Counted from the first letter of the stretch, positions 36,394-52,119 are shown. The stretch is 64,000 bases of DNA from Amphibalanus amphitrite (GCF_019059575.1 NW_024881968.1:124001-188000), one strand, 5' to 3'. Made by a program: numbers and translations. Notes: a model not told the origin generated them from the letters alone.

Positions 36394-36832
36394 TTTACGA
36401 CCGGTCGCGAGTGGCTTCCTGGAGCGGATCCGGGCGGATCCACCTCCAGATCCATCTCCGGATCCAGCTATGACGAGCCGGCGGATCCGGGGGACCGACC
36501 GCCGGTGACATGGCGCTCACTCACGATGCCATCCTTCATCCTCGACGCGAGCCGGCTCAGCGAGCACGCTGTGAGTTGCATCACCATGTTCCGATGCACG
36601 GTGGGTGCTGTTTGGAAATAAATCGTCACGACTGTTCGCTGTCAAGAGGGTCGTCCTAGCCGCTGGGCGCCCGGTGAGCTGCTCGTGGCAGGGGTGGCTC
36701 AAGGTACCTCACTGTCGCCGGTGTTTTTTATGCAGAGGAGGCGCTCGCTCGGTCACGAGCTCGGCCGGCCTCGGTCGCCGGATATCCGTTCTGAGAAGGG
36801 GTGAGACGGGAGTCAGACGACTTTATCAGAGG

Positions 36833-37731
36833 TAGGGGAGAGTGGGGCAAAGCGGCCACCCGGGGCAAAGCGGCCATCCATCGTTTTAGCCCTCCACATC
36901 TGGCGTCAGTTCCAATTTATGGTTTCTAATTATACTTCTCTTCGCGGCCGTTCGAATGAGCCAGACCGTGGTTTCACGCCCATCGCCATTGTTCTGTGAA
37001 ACACGGAAAAGCATTTCTTGCCAGGTTACCAACTATGTTTACAGTTTTTAAATGTTATTTTATTCCATAACCATTTGTAATTTTTATAAGCGTTCTTGTC
37101 CATGCATTGTGTGGATATCGTACATGACTCCTACCAATTTTAATGCTTTTTACTCCACTTATAGCTGAGCTGGAATATTTTTGCCTCGGACGGTATGCGC
37201 GGGGCAAAGTGGCCGGGGCAAAGTGGCCAGACCCCAATTGGCCATAACTTGTTTCCATCTGGATAAAAACATTATTTATATTCCAATGTGTCGTCAGGTA
37301 TTCAGTTTGACCATTTTTCGGTTACAAGAGTTACCAAATAATGCAGTTAATTGTTTTTCCATGAAAATCCTTTATTTGTTTATCTACAGGTGGGAAAATA
37401 ACTAAGTAAACATCCATCCTCACTTAAACTTTGTCACCATCAAATACCCTAGTCGTATATGAGGCAACTATTCATTTTCTCATATCGGGACTTGAGAAGT
37501 CGCCGGTGGCCGCTTTGCCTCAGGGATGGGGCAAAGTGGCCAATATGCTATAGGTTTAAGGTTTTGTCAATATCTCCCATATGTGAACGCCTTTGTAAAT
37601 GAAACGCAGTTGGAATAAAAGGCAATTTAATAGGGATCACATTGGTATAGAAAGAATCTTTCCAAGTTTAGAAATCAAGCGTCGGCATCGTAAGAAGCGT
37701 TAGGGTGGCCGCTTTGCCCCACTCTCCCCTA
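36833..37731. mobile_element. TA-flanked element with GGGGAGAGTGGGGCAAAG ends
   Basis: It begins TAGGGGAGAGTGGGGCAAAG and ends with the exact complement CTTTGCCCCACTCTCCCCTA, extended by GCGGCCA. The end word GGGGCAAAGTGGCC recurs inside (about 36864, 37201, 37214, 37528). TA is the only visible target duplication. No transposase is encoded. The superfamily is not certain. Confidence 0.8.
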
Positions 37732-41767
<4,036 letters not shown>

Positions 41768-43012
41768 GTAACCCGCGCCCTGATGGGGGCCATTTTGGCC
41801 CCCCTGTGGTTTTTCTTAAATAGCGAGAAAACGGCGGCGCGCAGCGCCGCCAAATTTTAAGTACCTTACCGGGCATCAGTTTGACACCTTCACACAAAAT
41901 TTCAAGTCACAGGTCACCTCAGGTCAGGAGTTATTGAGGTCAAACTGAGGTCATGTTCGAGAAAAAATGAGCAAAAAACATGACATCTTGAAACGCTCAC
42001 CAATTCTACAGTTAACAAGCAATTTTAAAGTTTTTTATGTGGTTGTGTAGAAAAAAGACAGCGCTACAAAACTGTTATCTTGGATTTTCGATTTTTTTTT
42101 ATTTAGACCCCTAAAAATAAAAAAAAATGATTTTTTTTAGAAAAACTCAAAAAATTTCCAAAAATTTTTCGAATTTCAAAAAAACGGAATGTATGTGATA
42201 ATCCCTGCGCTCTTCGATATACATACCAAATTTGAGATCGATAACTCTTTTTTGGCCAAGTTATAGCGAAAAAAAAAAACTTAAAAATTGATGACGTCAA
42301 ATTTTTGAACTCAATTTTTAGCAATTCTAGACCTCGTAGCGCAAAACGGAGACCACCATTGAACTCCCCATGACGAGCTGCATCGAAACGATACTCATTT
42401 TATGCAAAAATATCAATTTTGAAATTTGACCTAATTTGACCTGACCTTGACGTGACCTTGACCTGACCTTGACCTGACCTTGACCTGACCTTGACCTGAC
42501 CTTGACCTGACCTTGACCTGACCTTGACCAAAACGTGACCTAAGCTAGTCCAAAAGTCTGCCTGACCCACATAATCGCATTTGTCATGTAGGTAAAATGG
42601 ACCATAAAACATGTATCACACGACACTTTCATATTGTGACCCCCCCCCCCCCCCAGTGACCTGACCTCTGTGACCTGACCTGGTATCAGTGACCTCAAAT
42701 AGCAAAATATGTGTTTGAAGAAAATTTCCCCATCGATAATTTTCAATGAAATGCATTTTACTCCATTTTACAACGCATTTCTTGAAATGCCTGTAAACGG
42801 TGAAAATTCGACCTTTGCCCTGACCTGTGACGTCATCGGTTTGACCGAGGTCAATGAAATCGGGTCACAAGGAAGTTCCCCGTTGGGGCTATCCAACGCC
42901 GTTTACCGCTTGTCGCTATGTTGCGTGGTTCTCGAGATCTTAGGGGGGGGGCCAAAATGCCCCCCCCCATCAGACCGCGTTGCTCGGCAGACCCCATCAG
43001 GGCGCGGGCTAA
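41768..43012 (-). mobile_element. Element D: G-hairpin, AGGTCA-rich element with an 11-bp half-site array
   Basis: The ends read GTAACCCGCGCCCTGATGGGGG (left, single tag) and CCCCATCAGGGCGCGGGCTAA (right, doubled tag). The flanking TTAA is mutated to GTAA and CTAA. The stem-loops are GCCATTTTGGC (left) and GCCAAAATGC (right), between G- and C-runs. About 42429-42530 is a run of TGACCTTGACC-type 11-mers. The right interior matches the left interior of element B (GAGATCTCGAGAAC, then the CGACAAGCGGTAAACGGC stretch), so D is inverted relative to B. Two TGACGTCA sites are present. Confidence 0.82.
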
Positions 43013-43155
43013 GGGAGCAGCGGCTGCGAATTGGATAGTGACTACCTGAAACCCATTCTTTGCTTGTCTTGACTGTGCTGGCGTTACTGTTAGTTGCGTA
43101 GTCGACAATAAGTCGCCTCCCTTTTACGGATGCATCAAAATATATTCCTGCCCGG

Positions 43156-43270
43156 GGCCGGGATGATTCAATAAATGTCACCGAGGTTTTTTAGCGAAAA
43201 CTCCGAGGGCCGTTAGGCCCGAGGTGCTTTTCGCTAAAAAAGCGAGGTGATATTTATTGAACTCCCGGCC
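43156..43270. repeat. 115-bp palindromic element
   Basis: GGCCGGGA at the left pairs with TCCCGGCC at the right. The arms pair through TTCAATAAAT/ATTTATTGAA, TTTTTTAGCGAAAA/TTTTCGCTAAAAAA and CGAGGGCC/GGCCCGAGG, with a 4-base loop. It lies between elements D and E. Non-coding; probably a MITE. Confidence 0.85.
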
Positions 43271-43609
43271 TTAGGGCTGGAAGGTGTTTCCCATACCTGC
43301 CAAAAAGCTCACAACTATAATTGATAGTGACGTCAGCAGCCGTGTGGTTCAACGCGTTTAACCGCACCCCTTGAACCACACGGCTGGCAATATTAAATCA
43401 CTGCATTAAACTTTGAAAAGTGTGGTACAGTGCACGTGCCATTAAAATGCCTGGATGTCTCGATTTAATCATGCAATGTAGCAGGTATGGGAAAGCAGCA
43501 AGCAGCACGATGGCAAATGAAATGTGCAGTGTGCAATGTGCATCGTGGCTATAGTGACACAAATTAGTCGGGAAAAACGGCGAAATTCAGAATTGCAGCG
43601 AAGTTCATT

Positions 43610-44497
43610 TTAACCCTCGCCCGTATTGGTGTTTTTCCAGCCGCGAACGTATAAGGGGGGGGGGGGGTCCGTTGGACCCCCCCCTGCCGTTTCGCCCCTG
43701 ATCGAGCTAGAGCTTCGCGGAAAAAACGAGCGTGTTGCCCGTGACGAGAGGAAGCCGATGATACCCAATTTTAAGGTCCTAGGTCATTGGTTGACCTTGC
43801 AGGTCAGGTCAATGACCCCAAAGGCGGGAAAATCGGGACCTGTTAGAACGTCGTAAAGTGTAGCTGCTATGGGGTTTTTCGGGGTGCTGATCACGAATAT
43901 CATGTTAGTTTTGATCACAGATGATGTCTTCATGTATTTAGGCCAGGTCGGGTCAGGTCAGGTCAGGTCAACCAGTAAGGGTATTCGTAGTAGGTGGCAA
44001 CCGCCTCTGACAGCTTCGTAACATGTTACGAAGGCACCAAAACTACTTCGTAAATGTTCATATGGTTGCTAAATTCGAATTCAGCTCCAAAAACTGACCT
44101 AGAAACATGTAAAACTCGAAAAAGTGAACCGATGTCATCAAAGGTCAATGACCTGACCTGACCTTCAGGTGACCTTGACACCCACCCTAATGCATGGGGG
44201 CAACATCATATCACATGTTTGAACGCTTGAAACCACGAAAAGACTGCAAACGCGCGGCTAATGCGAGCCGACATACGCCGAATCGCGATTCCAGCCAAAC
44301 ATGGTCTCGAAAAGTAGGTCACAGGTCAAAGGTCATTTGGGTCAGGGTCATGAAATTTTCAGGGTAGGTGTGAAATTGATGAACGCGAGGCTACTGAGAG
44401 TTTCGTCGTGATCGGCCGCTTTTTACGTGAGTTATTCGCGAAAAACCATGGGGGGGTCCGTTCGACCCCCCCCCCCCCCTATACGGGCGAGGGTTAA
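43610..44497 (+). mobile_element. Element E: TTAA-flanked, G-hairpin, AGGTCA-rich element
   Basis: TTAA at 43610-43613 and 44494-44497. The tag CGCCCGTAT is followed by a second copy, GCGAACGTATAAGGGG, at the left. The right end carries the tag once (TATACGGGCGAGGG). The stem-loops are GTCCGTTGGAC and GTCCGTTCGAC between G- and C-runs. Half-site clusters lie at 43793-43814, 43947-43972, 44143-44178 and 44317-44350. TTTTTCGCGAATA lies next to the right stem-loop. No coding sequence. Confidence 0.85.
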
Positions 44498-45600
44498 GAT
44501 GAAATTCATAAAATCGTTCCTCAAAACACAATAATTGGTAGATAGTAGAAGTTCTCATTAAACCCTTATCGTGCTTATAAATGAGCTGTATAGGAAGTGA
44601 AAAAATCATTTGAGTTTTACAAGCAGTTTTAAAACGCAATAAGAATGCCATATGATTAAAACTTATCGTGATACGCTTGGATGTGATACATCGCCAATTG
44701 ATGCGACTACAGTTGCCTTTGCAATGTCTATATACTATTGTCTTAATGTTTGTCTAATCAATGTTTCGCCCGCATTTCATGTCATTGCAGCTTAATTGGA
44801 ATCACAAGGCTGTCGATCACAAGAAGGCTTGATCACTTTGCAAAACAATTGTTTATTGAGGATGAAAAACGGACATCGAACATATGTGACATAGAACCGG
44901 TGGCTTTAACTATGATGTGGGCTGTGATTGAATAGCACTAAAGTCGAGCCTGTAGGATCGTTGTAAGAGCACAAATAAATGCGACACGAGAAGAGCAATA
45001 GGAGAGAATAGAAAGTACAAAGTAAAGTCAAGGTAGGACGATATTTTTAGCTAGAAAGTGGTTAATGTGTTGAGGCTTCACGTGCGCTTTTCATTAAAGA
45101 TGAAGCGATTGGACAGGCATCCGACTGGACAGAAATCCACCATCCATTGGACAGAAATCCGACTGTAGCTGTTCATCACTTTATCGGAGGACATCCTCCT
45201 ATAGGTTCTCATATCCTTGAAATGGCTTCTGTACATTCTATTATAGTCCTGTGATCAAATATTTTGCTGTTAACACCCAAACACGCTTTGAATTTGCAGT
45301 GTTTTACTAGTGGCGACAGAGTGTCCTTGCAGTACCCCGCGCGGCACGTGTCACAGTGGCGGATGGCGCCGCCTTTCGCCACACATTCCTCACCTAACAA
45401 CCCTCCGCGACAATCTCGGCGTGCGGACATCTGACCTGGCGACAGATCGGAGCGGCAAAGCCGGTCTTACGACCCCAGATTTACACTTTTCTTAAGGGAA
45501 CCGGTCGCCCGAGCGGTTGATTGTCGCCGAAATGAGTGCGTGCGATGACCAGGGCGGGACCGGAACTCTGCGTGTGGGGACTGGGCCGGGTCACGCGCAG
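44498..45600. other. Stretch with no supported gene
   Basis: AT-rich. A minus-strand Cys-rich frame at 45209-45430 (CDTCRAGYCKD) has no clear acceptor and is not called. The last part is probably the upstream region of the cysteine-rich gene. Confidence 0.4.
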
Positions 45601-45636
45601 TATTTAACCGGCCACCCCCGGACTGATTGGCGCAGT
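45601..45636 (+). promoter_or_regulatory. Putative core promoter of the cysteine-rich gene
   Basis: TATTTAA at 45601-45607 is followed about 33 bases later by GCAGT (45632-45636), an initiator-like pentamer. The ATG lies at 45676, so the 5' UTR would be about 43 bases. A second initiator-like TCAGTT lies at 45664. Confidence 0.45.
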
Positions 45637-45675
45637 GGCCATTGGTTTGGGTGACGGGGACGGTCAGTTGGAGAC

Positions 45676-48600
45676 ATGCTGCTGCGAACGTGTATCGGAG
45701 TGTTAATTGTGAGTGCTATGGGGAGAGACGGACAGTTGGTAAAGGGTAACGGTAAAGAGAGTGTATTTACCAATATTTCACCTTAGCATGGGATCATGTT
45801 GACAGGCGTTCAATTCTCTCTTTCTTTCCTTCTTTCTTTTCAATTGCTTTTTATTTGTCTTGGTTTTTTAATAGATAAAGATGTCATAAAATGTTAACTA
45901 TAGAGGCAATAAAAATGTTAGCTAAAATTATCATCACTTATAGGAAGTGGGAATAAACATCAGAAGTTGAGCATTATTGGATTTTTTACCTCCGATCCAA
46001 TGACCCGACTTTGACTTTCCTTTTTTCTGCCAGGTGGTGTGCGTTGCAGCCGACACCCAAAACTCCACAGAGACGTCCAGCGGCAATGGCACAGAGACCT
46101 CCCACCGTAGTGGACGGTACCTCTTCCAGTACATCCACAACTGGCTGGGCCTGACCACCACCACAACCACCAGCCGACCCATAGTCAAGTGTCAGGTGAG
46201 AAAACTTCAGGAAAACCGAAAGGGGACCTTTAGTGTGACGCCTTGGGTCTTGTGTTCTTGTTTGTCAAGCGTGACCGCCGAGGTCTGTAATTTGTGCTCA
46301 ATATTGTGCTATTTTTTAACGTTTAATGTGGGCTGAACTTCAAAGGACAAACATATTTTTATGATTGGACACTAATTGATATAATGATTCAAAATGTGCC
46401 GTATACCAGTCCATAACATGTCCCTGTCGGTTTTTCAGGGCGCCGGATGCGGCGGCGGTGAGATCTCCGTCATCCCCGTGGTCTATGTGCCGGCCAAGAC
46501 GAAGGAGTGTGACTACTCCCGTCCCTGCGCCAACGGCCACTGCCTCTCCGGAAAGTGTGTGGCCTGTTCCAGCAGCGCCCACTGCGGCGCGGGACTGGTC
46601 TGCAGTAACTACAAGTGCGTGCCGTGCTCCAATGATCACCAGTGCGCCGGAACCTCTGTCTGCGAGCACCACAGGTGTGTCCAGTGCCGCTCCCAGGGCG
46701 ACTGTCCGTACGGCCAGACATGTCTCCAGAACAAGTGCAGGACGGTGGTGCAGATCAGTGAGTGCCAAACCGACGCCGAGTGTCAGCTGGGAAAACGCTG
46801 CTTGCAGGGGAAGTGCACGGCCGTTCAGGTCATCCAGTGCTACAGCGACGCCAACTGCGCTTACGGTCAGCAGTGTCAGAATTTCCAGTGCAGGCAGAAA
46901 CTGACCAACCAGTGTAGCAGCCACGCAGATTGTCCTTACGACCAGCAATGCCAGAACTACCGGTGTACGGTGGTGCTAGTGCAAACTCATCAATGCAACA
47001 GCAACGCAGAGTGTCCTTATGGCCAGCAATGCCAGAACTATCAATGCACGGTGGTACCGGTGGTACTAGTACAGACCCATCAATGTACCACCAACGCAGA
47101 GTGTCCTTACGGGCAACAGTGCCAGAACTACCAGTGCAAGACGGTCCAGACTCCCCAATGTACCACCAACGCAGAGTGTCCCTACGGTCAACAATGTCAG
47201 AACTATCAGTGCAAGACGGTCCAGACTCCCCAATGTACCACCAACGCAGATTGTCCCTATGGGCAGCAATGTCAGAACTATCATTGCAAGACGGTGCAGA
47301 CTCCCCAATGTACCACCAACGCAGAGTGTTCCTACGGTCAACAATGTCAGAACTATCAGTGCAAGACGGTCCAGACTCCCCAATGTACCACCAACGCAGA
47401 TTGTCCCTATGGGCAGCAATGTCAGAACTATCATTGCAAGACGGTGCAGACTCCCCAATGTACCACCAACGCAGAGTGTCCCTACGGTCAACAATGCCAG
47501 AACTATCAGTGCAAGACGGTCCAGACTCCCCAATGTACCACCAACGCAGAGTGTCCCTACGGTCAACAATGCCAGAACTATCAATGCATACCGGTACAAA
47601 CCAGTCAATGTCGCACCGATTCCGATTGCCCACAGGGTCACCGTTGTTTGCAGGGTAAGTGCGCAGCCGTCCAGCCCAACGAGTGCAACCATGATGCCGA
47701 ATGTCCTCTTGGACACCAATGCCTCCAGAACCAATGCAGGCCGGGACAGGCCAACCAATGTTACAGCGACTCCCAGTGTTCCCACGGACAAGTCTGCAGG
47801 GCGAACCAGTGCACGGTTGTTCAGACTGGACAGTGCCAGAAAGATACCGACTGTCCCTTCGGCCACGCCTGCTGGGAGAACGAGTGTACCCCGGGTAAGT
47901 CGAAGAAGTGCCACAGCGACTCAGAGTGTGGTGTGAACCAGAAGTGCCGGGACGGCGCGTGCACGGATGTGACGGGGCGGCATAAGTCCTGTTCGATCAA
48001 GGTACCTTGTCCGCCCGGCCAGAAGTGTCGCGACGGTGTCTGCCAGGAGGCGGACGACGACTCGAGCATCTCCTGCTGGCAGAACTCCCAGTGCAAGTCT
48101 CACGTGTGCAGCAGTCGCGGGTTCTGCGCCGAATGCTCCAACGACGACCACTGTGCGCTTGGCCACTTTTGCCACAACTACCGCTGCGAGAAGCGCCTGC
48201 CGACTCTCAGCAAGTGCAATGCCAACAATCAGTGCTGGTCGGACATCTGCAGTAACGGTCTCTGCGTCAACTGTCGCAGCTCCTCCGACTGCCCCGGTCA
48301 CCAGTTCTGCAACGTGTTCAAGTGCCAGGCGCTGGGTCTGTACAACGAGGGCTGCCGCGCCTATAGTCACTGCCAGTCCGGCAAGTGCAGCAAGCTCAAC
48401 ACCTGCGTGCACTGCAAGGGGCAGGCCGACTGCCATCCGGGGGAATTCTGCAGCTACAAGGGCCTCTGCGAGACGAAGGCCGACCTTCTGGACAACTGCG
48501 AGTCCAACACTCAGTGTGTGAGCGGCCTGTGCGGGTACAGCGGCTTCTGCGTGCAGTGCCGCGTCAACGCCGACTGTGCCGCCCAGGAGCGATGCAAGGA

Positions 48601-49075
48601 GTCCGTCTGCCGACCCAAGCTCTCGCTCGGACACTCCTGCAAGCACGACTCGGACTGCTCCTCGAGCAAGTGTCGCGGCAACGTGTGCGTCCAGTGCACC
48701 AGCCGCTCCCACTGTTCCCGCGGCGAGTTCTGCCAGGCGGGCGTCTGTCAGGCCAAGAGTCCCCTCGGCGCCAAGTGTGAGGAGGACGACCAGTGCGCCT
48801 CCACGCACTGCAAGCGCGGCCTGCGCGAGTGTGTGGCATGCACGAGAGACGTCCACTGCGGCTCCGGCAGGTTCTGTATCGACGACAGGTGTCTGGAGCG
48901 GATCCCCGTCGGCAACTGCTGCCGGACCTCCGCCACGTGCGAGTCGGGAGCCTTCTGTGACTCTGAGACGGACGGCCCGGCCCTGGCGCGGTGTACCTCC
49001 CAGAGTCAGCGGGGAGTGTGCGCCTTCCAACCGGACGGCGACGGCACGGGGATGGATGACAGTGGACGCAGATAA
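45676..49075 (+). CDS. Secreted cysteine-rich tandem-repeat protein, three exons
   Basis: Exons are 45676-45708 (11 codons, donor ATT|GTGAGT), 46034-46195 (54 codons, acceptor ctgccag, donor CAG|GTGAGA) and 46439-49075 (acceptor tttttcag). All junctions are phase 0, giving about 943 residues. The signal peptide MLLRTCIGVLIVVCVAA is split across exons 1 and 2. A Ser/Thr-rich segment with a Thr run follows. The rest is Cys-rich repeats. The first half has units like CTTNAECPYGQQCQNYQC, four cysteines per 25 residues; at 47084-47590 these are nearly identical. The second half has longer units of the form C-x5-C-x4-C...FC. It resembles Dickkopf-like/EGF-like disulphide repeats but matches no family I can name. 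It is probably an extracellular matrix, adhesion or structural protein; that is inference. Long antisense frames across the array are shadows. Confidence 0.85.
47084..47590 (+). repeat. 75-bp coding tandem array inside the cysteine-rich gene
   Basis: Seven consecutive 75-bp units encode the 25-residue repeat. Two sequence types alternate: NAECPYGQQCQNYQC and NADCPYGQQCQNYHC. The order gives a near-exact 150-bp higher-order repeat in the middle, with one unit reading ECSYGQQC. The low divergence indicates recent unequal exchange. Confidence 0.9.
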
Positions 49076-49444
49076 GGTGGGATTGTAAACGGCTGGAAAC
49101 CCACGGTAAACTATTTCCTTTAAGAGATCTTCGACATTAACGAGAGGTGCGAGGCCATGAATGGAGGAAGTCATCTGAGAAACAAATGATCGAAAGACCA
49201 GTACTTGATGGAAAAATGATAGACTCCGCGAGCTCTAGACCCTTTAGGTTTATCACGTTCTTGAGAAATAAGATTAATGTGTCTCAGGCGCCACTGCACT
49301 GCAGAGGCATAGTTGTTAAAGGATTTTAGCCTTATTGTCCCATATGTTTATGGCAATTGTTGCTTGTTTTGCCACACTGTTTCGTTGGCGTGCGCTTATT
49401 TGTGCTTTTGTTCTTGTATGCATTGTGTGTCCTGCATCGTACGC

Positions 49445-49450
49445 AATAAA
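49445..49450 (+). terminator. Poly(A) signal of the cysteine-rich gene
   Basis: AATAAA about 370 bases after the TAA stop (49073-49075), the first such hexamer in a plausible position. Confidence 0.55.
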
Positions 49451-49543
49451 TATTTATTGAACTAGCTTTGGGTTTGATCGAAGTTGACACTTGAAGATAG
49501 CCTATTGATGCACCCAGAGAGCGGCATTATACATTGCAGGAGC

Positions 49544-49660
49544 CAGGGGCGGATCCAGGAATTTTCGGGAGGGAGGGGGGCGGCAAGTCGAAATAGGGGC
49601 GACCTGGCATCCGGGGGCGCTTATACGAAGGAGCGCCAAACCGTCAAAATCGAAAGTTTA
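49544..49660. mobile_element. Truncated hAT-like end (CAGGGGCGGATCCAGG)
   Basis: The first 16 bases match the end of the complete element at 52120 (CAGTGGCGGATCCAGG) with one change. They are followed by the same AATTTTC and GGGAGGGG-type sequence. No right end and no 8-bp duplication were found; the sequence runs into a LINE fragment. Confidence 0.55.
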
Positions 49661-49669
49661 AAACTCGCT

Positions 49670-50058
49670 CCGTGCTGGGGGAGGCCCGAGGCGCTTATGA
49701 GGAACCGGGTCGAAAGCTTTTGCAAAGTCAAGTTTGCATACGTCAAGTGGTTTGTCGTCCTCAATAGCTGCGCTCCAGTCGTCCAGAACTTCCCAAGAGC
49801 TGAGACGTACAAGACCGCTTCGGCAGAAACCCATACCTACTGAGCTGGGTGCAGCAGGCCATGGTCAGTCAGGTGCAGGATCAGCCGGTCCCTCACTATG
49901 GACTCGAGCACCTTGGAGGGGACCGAAGTGGGGCTCACTGGCCGGTATTTTCCGGGGGACTGTTTGTATCCTTTCTTGTGGATCGGGGCCACATTCCCAG
50001 TCTTCCAGTCCAGAGTAAGCATTCCGGAATCCAGCGACTTCCTGAACAGTGTGCACAA
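49670..50058 (-). mobile_element. LINE reverse transcriptase fragment (Jockey/CR1-like), inactive
   Basis: Read on the minus strand from 50058, the frame gives DWKTGNVAPIHKKG, KYRPVSPTSVPSKVLESIVR and LILHLTDHGLLHP, then a stop. After a frame change the sequence gives YGFLPKRSCTSQLL and LDFAKAFDPVPHKRL. These are the finger and palm motifs of non-LTR reverse transcriptases. Both ends are missing and the frame is broken, so this is a dead fragment. Confidence 0.88.
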
Positions 50059-50736
50059 TAGGAGAGGAAGACTATTTGCAGAATGCAGAATCTCGGAGGG
50101 ATGTTGGATGAAGGTCGGCTGCGGAGGTCGGTTTACAGTAGCCTTACCGGATTACCAGTAAAAATAGGTACCTTTGCTGTAATGAACTGAAATTTAAGGC
50201 TTCCATCAATTAATTTAGGAAAGTGATGCCCGTGTAGTGCCTGGGTGTGGCAGGCAGTTATGCTCGTGTCAGACGTCCGTAAACTGGGTCTGTAAACAGG
50301 GTAAAATAGCAGCTCTAAATCGTACCACCTGCGGGTTCAGGTTAGGTGTGGTGCTTAAAAATGAATGTTTTTATGTGAATCTGTTTCATTCATAAATCGA
50401 AAATTTATTGAAATATTTTGCGCTGTAATATAATACGAAACTGAGAACGAAAATGTGTATTGTTTTTCAATATTTAAAAACCTGGTGGAGAAATAAGTAA
50501 ACAAAATGCGAGCTAAATGGAACTTGTGCTTTGTGTGGCCGTTTTTTAGTTTGTTTCGTTGGGATTGTGCGGGTGTGCTTGCGCGTTGTTTTTGAAAAAG
50601 TGAATCAATTTACAATGATAGACCGCTATAGAGTGATTGTTGTGGTGTGATTTGAACTGTTGTGGCGTGATAAACTCTGTTATTAGGCTTTTAAGTGACG
50701 GTGATTAAGACTTCAAGTTTCGAAGTCGTCCAAAAA
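50059..50736. other. Stretch upstream of the candidate exon at 50737
   Basis: AT-rich sequence, then a GT-rich part from about 50500. No supported coding exon. It may hold the promoter and 5' UTR of the next gene. Confidence 0.4.
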
Positions 50737-50778
50737 ATGGCGGATCTTGGACCCAACAACTCGTTTCTAGGCGTTCAG
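50737..50778 (+). CDS. Candidate first coding exon, MADLGPNNSFLGVQ
   Basis: The ATG at 50737 has a strong context (AAAATGGCG) and opens 14 codons ending exactly at CAG|GTAAGA (phase 0). Short first exons of this kind are common, but 14 residues do not identify a family. No convincing second exon was found in the remaining 13 kb, so the gene would have a long first intron extending out of the window. Confidence 0.45.
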
Positions 50779-52119
50779 GTAAGACATCTTGACGACCCAA
50801 TCCATGTATTAGGATCAGGTTTCATGTATTTTCATATTTTACTTAGTTACTGCATCACAGAATGATTCGGTGGGCCCATTTTCATTTACATTTTACTGTG
50901 GCAATTATGGCGCAATCAAAAGCACCTACAAATTTTCACAATTTTCTAGTCATCATGTGGAAAATAATCGAGTGATTGAAGACATAAGTGAATTTTTAAA
51001 TATTATGCCAAAAAACGATTGTTCACATTGTGTTTGTCCTCTCTCCACAAGCTACAAGTGCATCCTGGTTTTCGTAACACTAAAGAAGGCAAATTTGCTA
51101 CTTATGATATCTTAGTTTGCAACACACAGTGAGGTGAAAGAAAAGGTATTTGTTTAACTATAATTGTTTTCTGCTGAAATTAATGTAATAGCTAAATTTT
51201 ATTAAACACATCAGCCCATGTCAATGAAAAATAGACCTATCCAGTCCACCTCCCCGGCGCAGGTGACCGTCTGTTGCTGCCGTAAAGTCAGATAGTGTGC
51301 TTGAGGGCGGGGGGAGCACAGATTTGGAGTGCTAGAAAACCCACAGTTTTTTACGATGCTGCTCTACCCTGTTTAACCTGATTTTGGTCCTCAATTAAAA
51401 AAAAAATTAGATATGCCCAAACCTTCCATTTTATATTACCGGCAGTGTAGCTGATTTGGCAAGTTTGAAATGTTTCCAGTAATGGTCCTGCCAACCTAAT
51501 TTATGCATCAGCTCACTATGCTATGAGCTGACCACTCACTCCATTTTATAGATATGGACTCTCAAAGCTGCCACAGCTTCTTAAACCTGACTTGAATTTA
51601 TCAGTGTTCGCTGTTGAAATGATGGGATGTGAGAGGTGAAAGTGCTGCTCACATATTTCTTTTTGGTTGATGCTGGCCATATTTCCTTTTCTACCATTCT
51701 CTATGTCATTATTGTAGCATGTGTTTGTTTTTTATTCAGAAATGAGATCTTAGACCCCTGCTTGTGCAGACTAGAGGACAGGTTATATAGCAAATGAAAC
51801 ATAGCTTGTTAAAAGGCTAGACATCAGATCCACCTTATATGCCACTAGCATGCTTTATCACTAATTGTATTCCTTGATTTGATAACATAGCTCGCAAGTT
51901 ACATATTTGTTGAAGGTTGTTTTGAAGCTGATTTGCACAACTGACAATATTCATATTCAGGCAATAGTACCTGTTTTGTATCTTGCACATGCTCTGGTGT
52001 CAGATGCTTTAAATGTGCCTATTTTGACGAACAATATATGTATGGTGGTGCCATTCCCACTATCAACTTTGTTCTATTAAACCATTCACTGGAATCTGCT
52101 AGTGACAAAGTGATCTCCT

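Noticed and set aside
45209..45430. Cys-rich minus-strand frame that looked like a zinc finger
   Set aside because: The cysteine spacing does not match a RING or other finger, and no acceptor or companion exon was found.
46340..49174. Long minus-strand frames (202, 267, 282 and 417 codons) across the cysteine-rich gene
   Set aside because: They follow the 75-bp repeat periodicity and mirror the coding strand. The plus strand has signal peptide, splice sites and conserved cysteines.
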